Source: Selaginella moellendorffii (lineage: Eukaryota; Streptophyta; Lycopodiopsida; Selaginellales; Selaginellaceae). Taken from it: DNA of 64,000 nucleotides. The stretch covers positions 399,889 to 463,888 of the forward strand of contig NW_003314328.1 in the NCBI RefSeq assembly GCF_000143415.4, written 5' to 3'. The position numbers and the translations under genes were made by a program. Shown one piece after another: positions 57,402 to 64,000 of the stretch (its first letter is position 1; the number at the start of each line of letters is the position of its first letter). The notes under the pieces are model-generated. The model had not been told where the DNA came from. It made no database searches and worked only from the letters and a program-made list of their open reading frames with translations.

Positions 57402-57788
57402 ATGTATAGTGCGATCATAGTGTTTCTGGTCTTATTATTTCTTTCCACGGCACTTACACAAATTCCCGTTTGTCCAGATCCAGAATTAATAGGAGCAGTA
57501 AGATACAACAAGGAAAAGGCTCGATCAGGCAGCGTGTTTGATGCACAACTAACACAAACTTTTGATGCTATAGTGACAGATTCTGAAAGGAATCATACCG
57601 CGAGGATTGGAGAAATTCGTGGCTTTTCTTCCTGCTCTCAGTCGCCTGTATATCCTCGGTGCTCCCCATGCCTTGATACCTTAAGACGTGATATCCAAAT
57701 GATTGCTCCTCTTGCTTTGGGAGCTGCTTCATGTTCCACAACTGGTGAATGCTACCTTCGTTATGAATTGTACGATTTTCTCAACTGA
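57402..57788 (+). CDS. Small secreted Gnk2/DUF26-like protein
   Basis: A 128-residue single-exon frame. Signal peptide (IIVFLVLLFLSTALTQ) is followed by one cysteine-rich domain with C-x8-C-x2-C (CSQSPVYPRCSPC) and the end motif ECYLRYELYDF, as in ginkbilobin-2/DUF26 domains (C..C..C, CxLRY). One domain only, no kinase part, unlike cysteine-rich receptor kinases. Ginkbilobin-like proteins bind mannose and inhibit fungi; that role here is inference. Confidence 0.7.
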   Translation: MYSAIIVFLVLLFLSTALTQIPVCPDPELIGAVRYNKEKARSGSVFDAQLTQTFDAIVTDSERNHTARIGEIRGFSSCSQSPVYPRCSPCLDTLRRDIQMIAPLALGAASCSTTGECYLRYELYDFLN

Positions 57789-58142
57789 TTTGCAAGAAAA
57801 TAAATAAAAATCCATTGACAGCAAATCCACAAAATAGTGACCACAAGCGTTTAGGAGGGAGCGAGCTGCCAGCCGTAACTCCGAAGGGCTATGGTTTGAA
57901 TAATGTGCAATATTCTTGCGATGAGTGGTCGTTCCCTCTTCCTGCATAAGTAAACCACAAAGCTTTCCAATTATTTTTAAAAATGTGAGCATTCCAGGCG
58001 AGAGATGGAATCCTTTTGAGTGAGCAGGATTATGGGCCATTGTTTGAGAGTGATGGTTTGCGCCGGTTGAATGATAAAAAATTATTCCTAATTTTAATCT
58101 CTAATATTTTATAAAAGGGGTGTAAGTACTTATAATAATTCA

Positions 58143-59448
58143 AATACTGGCAGCATATGCCCAGAATGGGCTTGCTGCCGCTAATCCATGCCCGACAAGG
58201 ATCTCGTTTCGTGGACTCAATTGTGGCGGCGTGTGCAAGCCGGAAACCTAGAAACTGCAAAGTATTTGTTTGATCGGATGCCCCAGACCGATCTTGTCAG
58301 CTTCATGCTATGCTGGATGCATTTGCCCGAAACGGGCATCTGGCAGACGTTTACGCCCTTTTCCACGGGGAAATGCTCTCCCACGAGAGGAATCTCATCT
58401 CCTGGAACGCCACTCCGGAGAGCGCAAAGGCGCTGTTCGATCGAATGCCTGCGCACGATTGCTTATCCTGGAACTCGCTCCTTTTGGTGTATGGATCTTT
58501 GTGGCTTGTGGATGCCGCCATGGAAATCTTCGGGCTCTTGATGCTGGAGTGGGACCTCGTATCATGGAATTCTCTCCTGTCAGTGGCGATTGTAGAGAAG
58601 ATCGTCTGGTTGCAAGCATCTTTGCATCAATGCCTGAGAGGAACCTCATCTCATCGACTGAAATGCTGGGATCTTGCTCGGATCTTCCACAGACGAAAGA
58701 AATCTTCAATGCGATGCCCGAAAGGAATCAAGTGTCCTTGAACACAATGCTCAAGGCATATAACCAGAGAAAAAATCTGGAAGATGCCGAGAATCTCCTT
58801 TGTACGACGTGGAGCAACATGGTGATGGCGTACTCCGACCATTTACGAGGTTCTTGCCGTGCTTGACCGGACCCCTCATTATGAGGTTGTCGTGTTGACC
58901 GCCCTGGTGTCGGCATATGCCCGGCACAGGCATGGCCGCGAGTCGGAGATTCTGTTTGACTCCATGCCGGGGTGGACTCTCATCTCGTAAAACGCAATGC
59001 TTGCGACGTATCTCCACAACAGAGAGTTTGACCTTGTTGACTAGACCTTCTCGTCAATGCCGGTCAGAGACTCTGCGTCGTGGTCAGCGCTCCTCGCTGC
59101 AGTTGCGGGGAGAGGGCAATTTGGAAGAGCCGAGTGTTTGCACGACACAATGCCCAAGAGGGGCATTGCCGCTTGGAACACAGTTCTAGCAATGAACTCG
59201 ATCAATCAGTGAGGATCCCAAGCGGCAAAGATGAAGCTGGAAGAGAATCATAGCATGAATGAGGTGACTATCAATACGGGGAGCTGGTGCTCGTGGGATT
59301 GTACCGGACCCTCGTTTCGTAGCGCAACGGACTTGGAGTTCAGTGCGTGTTGCTGGGGTCTACTCAAGCAGGTTATCGGGCTTCCAGGTGGAGCTTCAGC
59401 ACTGGATTACAAGATCCCAGCACAAATCAGCATTACTGCTGCTTGATG
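58143..59448 (+). pseudogene. Decayed duplicate of the 51191-53092 PPR gene
   Basis: Collinear with about 51462-52795, with stops, frameshifts and deletions (for example TAA at 58988). Near 59276-59342 it has an insert of about 65 bp that is absent from the parent and matches 1735-1802. It ends abruptly at the ACTGCTGCTTGAT point of the parent. Untranslated AT-rich DNA flanks both ends. Confidence 0.85.
59276..59342 (+). repeat. Short dispersed repeat inside the PPR pseudogene
   Basis: GGGGAGCTGGTGCTCGTGGG, GTAGCGCAACGGACTTGGAG. Its close relative is at 1735-1802 (minus). Confidence 0.5.
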
Positions 59449-62200
59449 CTTTATAATTAAAATTGTACATCTAAATCTACTAGTATCTAGGAATCTCGAT
59501 AGTCAAGTAATTTATATTTCCTTAAAACGGTAAAAATTATTTCTATAGATTTACTAGTTTTTTTTTTTATAATTTAGTTTTATGTTAATATCTGTAATTT
59601 CATTAAATTTCTTCCATCATAATTCTATTAATTACTATTTATATATACATTCCAACCACAACCCTTGGAAACAAAACTCCCTTCTAATAGCATTTAACCT
59701 TGTTATTGTGAAATCAACTTGTTTGGGGCTAAATCTTGGTATTAAACCATAACAATTGAAATTAAATAATAAATTAATTGGCAAAATAAATTTGATAGAA
59801 TAATCATTATTACCATAGAGAAGTGAGTTAGATAATTTGCCCAACTATATATTAAATTTATAATAATGATTATTAAGTTAAATAGAAATTTGAAAATATA
59901 ATATTCGAGTGCCTATTTTAGGAACTTCCTATGAAATTCTGAATTTTTTAAAAGTTTTTTACTTTGCTTGAAATATAAACAACATATTAAAGAAAAGTTT
60001 AACAAGAAGATTCAAATTTCTAAAAGACCAAAATAGAGTCATGCTTAAAGAAGAATATATGATGTTTTATTGCAAATCATAGTAGTGGTGTTGCCAATGT
60101 CAATAAAATTATTAATATTTAAGATTTTTTAAAATAAATTACTAGCCTTTGGTTGCTTAAGCAAATCTATAAGATATACCTAAAATATGTTTGGATATTT
60201 TGGGATATTCTACCATATAACAGTTATTATTTTTTATATTAATCTTGTATTTATAATTAATAAGTATAAATTACAAATTTCCTGAACACTTTCTAGTATA
60301 TTCTACTTTATTTTATCATTTATATGTAATAGAATTAATTTTTCATTTAATTGAAGCTTAAATCATGTATTGGTCTTATAAAGTTATATATATTTATTTC
60401 CTCTAAAAAATTGAAATGAAAGTAGAGAATTGCATGTATACAAAAGTGTAAACAATAAAAAAGAATGACTTAACAAACTATTAATAAGGGTTTAAATATA
60501 AAGATAAAGAACTTAGAAATAAAAGTGCAATATTTTTTTTAATCAGTTAAAAGTTTTAGGAGATTTAGGGTTAAGTGTTAAGTTTATTACCAGAAAGAAA
60601 GGAACTATTTATTATTATCGTATTATAATAATTAATAAGTTTTTATTTAATCAATAAATAATAAGCTCTACTATTAAGCACTCCCACACTTGGATTAAAG
60701 CTTGAATTGTGCATAGATGATGGAATATGGTGAGAATGACATATAAAAAACTCATTAATCAACTACTCAAAGATTTGTTCTTAGTCTTCAAATATTATTG
60801 ATTCAACCTTGCATCTAGCATGTGGTCTTGGCCTTGAACTGTTGTCCTTTGCTAACTCACACATTAATCTTTATATGCATTCTTCTTAATTGTTGGAAAT
60901 GCCTGCAAAGAGTTGCATACAATATTCTTGAATTTTGACTCAATGAGGCAAGATTCTTATTCATATATCAAGTTGCTACATTAATTTGCCCTTCCTAAAT
61001 TTGGACTTCTGCATTATGATAAACACTTAAGTAGTGGCTTCCCAAAGAAAGTTTAATAGGTAATATTCCCAACAAATGAGCTAGGCTAGATAATCTCCCC
61101 AACACAACAAATGAGGTTGTCAAGGAATGGGAGGCGAAATCACACAGTCATAGTAGAGGAGAGGAGTAGACATAAGGCATATGGAAATGCCTCAATTTCA
61201 ACAAAAGGAGAACTACTTCAGCTTTAGTGGCCCATATCTTTTATAGGTAAGTTTGTAGTTGCCACATTGCATGATAAAGGAACCCAACATGGAAGGAAGA
61301 TATGTTGTTAAATTGCTGATAAATCTATGTATTTATAGGGTGGATAGAGGGAGAGTTCAAGGGGGGAAATGGTTATTGAGCAAGTTATGAGTTGGGAGTC
61401 AAGTTAATTCAAGGGGGGTTCTTTAGGATATGGGACATCTTCTTATGTATTGCGCAGGCTTACACCTGTTTTAGAATTGCTACAACATAGCATGCCCTAT
61501 ATCAATATTATAAAATACAATCATATTTTGATTGCAACTATAGCAATCAAAACATGATTCTGTCAATTATAATATTATGTAGAATAAAAGAAAAATACTC
61601 CCAATCATGTTTTGATTACAATATATAGCTATATTTTAATGTACTAATAATTTTTTGGGTGTTGAATAGTATTGCTATTCCTATATAGTATTTTATTTAC
61701 TAATCTATGGAAGTTTATAATTATAAACATGTTTTTAATTTATAAATGCAAGAATAATCTTATTGCTAGAATAAAAAAGAATATACTAGGAAGTATTAAC
61801 TGTTAAAGGTAGAATATCCCAGATTATTTAAGTATTTTCTAGGTATATCCTAAAAAAACTAGAATATACTAGAAATATTTTATAAACTATATAAACAAAA
61901 TTAATCTATATGAATAACAATAATATCCCAGAATCCAAGTAAAAATACAATCAATAAATATAAAGTTTGTGTAATAAAACTTATAAACGTGAAGTTGTTT
62001 ATTTTTAAAGCATTTAGGGCCATTCGTGTTGAGCAGCCCTGTTCGAGATGTCCGCGACTAATCCAGCACTTGCTTGTTGGCTATGTCGGAATGGAGGTGC
62101 TTGGCTTCTGCTTCATGGTTGGATCCAAGCGGAAACGTGCTCCATAGACAAAGCATGGAAGAGGTAAGATTCAGCTAGACAATCTATACGAGCGCGGTGG
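59449..62200. other. AT-rich intergenic DNA, no gene seen
   Basis: Only short random frames. The 3' flank of the GH17 gene begins at about 62000, where GC content rises. Confidence 0.6.
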
Positions 62201-63673
62201 TCAGATGAAAAGCATCGACAACGTCAACCACACGAACGCCAACACATTTCTACAAAGCCTCTCCCTCTCAGCGCTATTGACAACGATCTGCCGCATGAAT
62301 CGACAGTTCCCGTGGCTCGGATCATCCCTTACGACTCTGCCAAACTCGGGATCACAGCTGCTGGTGGCCTGGTCATTGAGCTGATAGTTGCTGTTGAAAG
62401 CATAGCTCGCTCGCTCGCTCACGGTGAGAAAGTTGCAAGAGCCACCTTCGAAGAGAGGACTGCAGTCTACTTGCTGGCAAGTGGCATTGATCCTCTGCTC
62501 CAGCCCGTCCGTGGCGTCGTTTGAGACGCACCACCTCGCAGGCATGTACTCGACGTCTGGGACGTTCTCCAGCTCTCTGGCACCCAACAGCGTAAGGCCA
62601 TACTTGCGAGTTCCATCGTACTGGAAGATCCCCCAGTGCCGCTCGTAGCCTGGTTTCTTGCGGTCTTCATCCACCAGGCTGAAGATATATGCGTGGAGCT
62701 GGCCGGGCCTCAGCGGGGTACCTCTGGAGCTTTCAATCCGCTTCACCAGGCCTTGGTTGAATCGCTCAGCGTTTTGCGGATTCGCCTGAAGGTTGCAGTC
62801 GGTCGGCCATCCGGTTCCTCCGACGATGATTGGCATGTCCGGGAAGCCGGCTTGTTTCAGAGCCGACACCACAGTGTCGAAGATGGCGTCGAAGGCGTTG
62901 GTGTAGTTGTTGCCTTGGTCCTGTTGAAATGGGAAATCGCCATCGAAGAAGGCAAAATCGAGGGGAAAGGATGGATCCTTCACCGAGCTGATGAAGGGGT
63001 GGATGTTGACGGTGAAAGGCGACTTTGAGTCGGAGAGAAGCTCCAAGATGGTCTTCATCTCGTCGGGGCGGATGAAATTTCCAGTGGAGGGTGTGAAGGA
63101 GTTCGAGGTAACGATGCCAGCGCTGAAGGGAATGGTGGTTTTGATATCTCTGGTTCTTGTCTGCTTGTCGAGCGCAGCCCGGATGTTCTTCACTGCTCCA
63201 ACAACAGCGTCGAGTCTCACATCGTGTAGTGGTTCCTCGCCAACAGCGACATATCTGTTTGACAACCTCTCAGATCAACAAACGATCACAAACAGGAAGA
63301 CAAAAAGAAACAAAAGATATCACCTGATGTCTACTCGTCTCTTGGGGTACTTGAGGTACCAAGTTACGTTGCTCTCCACCCAGTTGCGAGCAGCGTGCAT
63401 GCTCGAGGACAGCGTCTCCAGCATGGTGTTGGGAATTCCAACCATGACTTCGATGTTGGAGCCTGCCAGTGCGTGGAGGACGGAGGCGTCCGTGTCAAAC
63501 ATCTTCACTCTCGTGAAGCTGTTCTTCTGGAGCATTTTGACAACGCTCGGCGCGTGGAGGGGGTGAGATACCTGCGTTCCCCAGTTGACACCAACCTGAG
63601 CTCGACTTGATCCAACTAGCAGCAGCAGCAGCAGTAGCGACAGCGTTGTCGAGAAGTCCAGCCGGACCAACAT
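62201..63673 (-). CDS. GH17 beta-1,3-glucanase-like protein with X8 domain and GPI-type tail
   Basis: Two exons (minus): 63673-63324 and 63254-62201; 467 residues. Signal peptide (LLLLLLLVGSSRA), then the GH17 barrel: VGVNWGTQ, MLQKNSFTRVKMFD, VMVGIPN, acid/base site YVAVGEEPL (family VGNE), IHPFISS, and IVGGTGWPT where the family has VGEIGWPT. The nucleophile Glu is therefore Gly. A C-terminal X8/CBM43 module follows (RWCVSND, CSPLFEGGSCNF, YAFNSNYQ, CRF) and a hydrophobic end (NVLAFVWLTLSMLFI) consistent with a GPI signal. Plasmodesmal or cell-wall callose binding is plausible; hydrolysis is unlikely. Confidence 0.88.
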
Positions 63674-64000
63674 CACTACGAGCAGAATCGACCATCTCCA
63701 AACGTCCTATCTCTCCCACCTCGGTCCGAAGAGTAGCGGCTGTCATCCTTAAAACGCACTGCTACTCAACTCCTTGCTTGACTTTGGTTTTACCTCTACC
63801 TTGATCCCGGGCTTCGTAGAGATCAATGCAACCATGGATCTTACCAGAGGTAAACGTTCGCAATTCACATCACGACGGAAATCACGAATGAAGCTCTTTT
63901 TTCTAACCAGAAGAACAAACTGCTAGGACCAGAGATAAGCTTTTGGGAACACAAACTCTTTCGTTTGCTTAAATTTCTCTTATCACTACAGCGAGAACGA
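63674..64000. other. Upstream region of the GH17 gene; nothing else seen
   Basis: No further coding region can be supported up to the window end. Confidence 0.5.

Noticed and set aside
1-64000. CRISPR arrays or bacterial-type operons
   Set aside because: No regularly spaced repeats of that kind; introns, tRNAs and retroelements show a eukaryotic nuclear region.

Overview
The window looks like nuclear DNA of a lycophyte, most likely Selaginella. The evidence is very short introns (about 40-110 bp) in compact genes, nuclear-encoded PsaE and a PPH1/TAP38-like phosphatase, long all-short-motif PPR genes without introns, TTTAGGG-type telomere-like motifs, and alternating AT-rich transposon blocks and GC-rich gene blocks. 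The species name is inference. One 100-N assembly gap lies at 19181-19280.

Positions 1 to about 32700 are nested, mostly decayed mobile DNA. A rearranged, broken copy of a SWIM-type (Mutator-like) transposon occupies 1-5018, with its 5' half inverted relative to its 3' half. An LTR retrotransposon spans 11880-27318 (LTRs of 1145 and 1136 bp, near-matching 5-bp flanks, PBS, polypurine tract). Inside it sits an 11.65-kb terminal-inverted-repeat element (13305-24953). This element carries two modules of the same design: a large multi-exon gene converging on a small gene for a CPIC zinc-finger protein. Module 1 encodes a ParB-like domain fused to a beta-type amino-methyltransferase-like domain (10 exons, minus strand, four in-frame stops) plus CPIC protein A (plus strand). 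Module 2 encodes a zinc-finger/DDE/SWIM transposase (plus strand, damaged) plus CPIC protein B (minus strand). The two CPIC proteins appear related. The copy at 1-5018 has only module 2. A 592-bp TRIM element (27792-28383) and a decayed Ty3/gypsy polyprotein (about 28560-31200, minus) follow.

Positions 32700-57800 are gene-dense. They hold an NCL-type EF-hand cation exchanger (minus), a 14-exon mitochondrial-type PPR protein, an atypical nepenthesin-like aspartic protease, a 17-motif PPR gene followed by tRNA-Arg(UCG), a small acylation-signal stress-type protein, a PPH1/TAP38-like LHCII phosphatase, an MFS transporter (minus, convergent with PPH1), PsaE, tRNA-Arg(UCU), a second PPR gene, a WDHD1/CTF4 replisome protein beginning 48 bp after that PPR gene, and a small secreted Gnk2/DUF26-like protein.

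Positions 58140-59450 are a decayed duplicate of the second PPR gene. After an AT-rich gap comes a GPI-anchored-type GH17-X8 protein (62201-63673, minus) that has lost its catalytic nucleophile. The photosynthesis genes (PPH1, PsaE) are simply neighbours; I see no operon-like logic in the gene block. The coordinated unit of interest is the two-module transposon.
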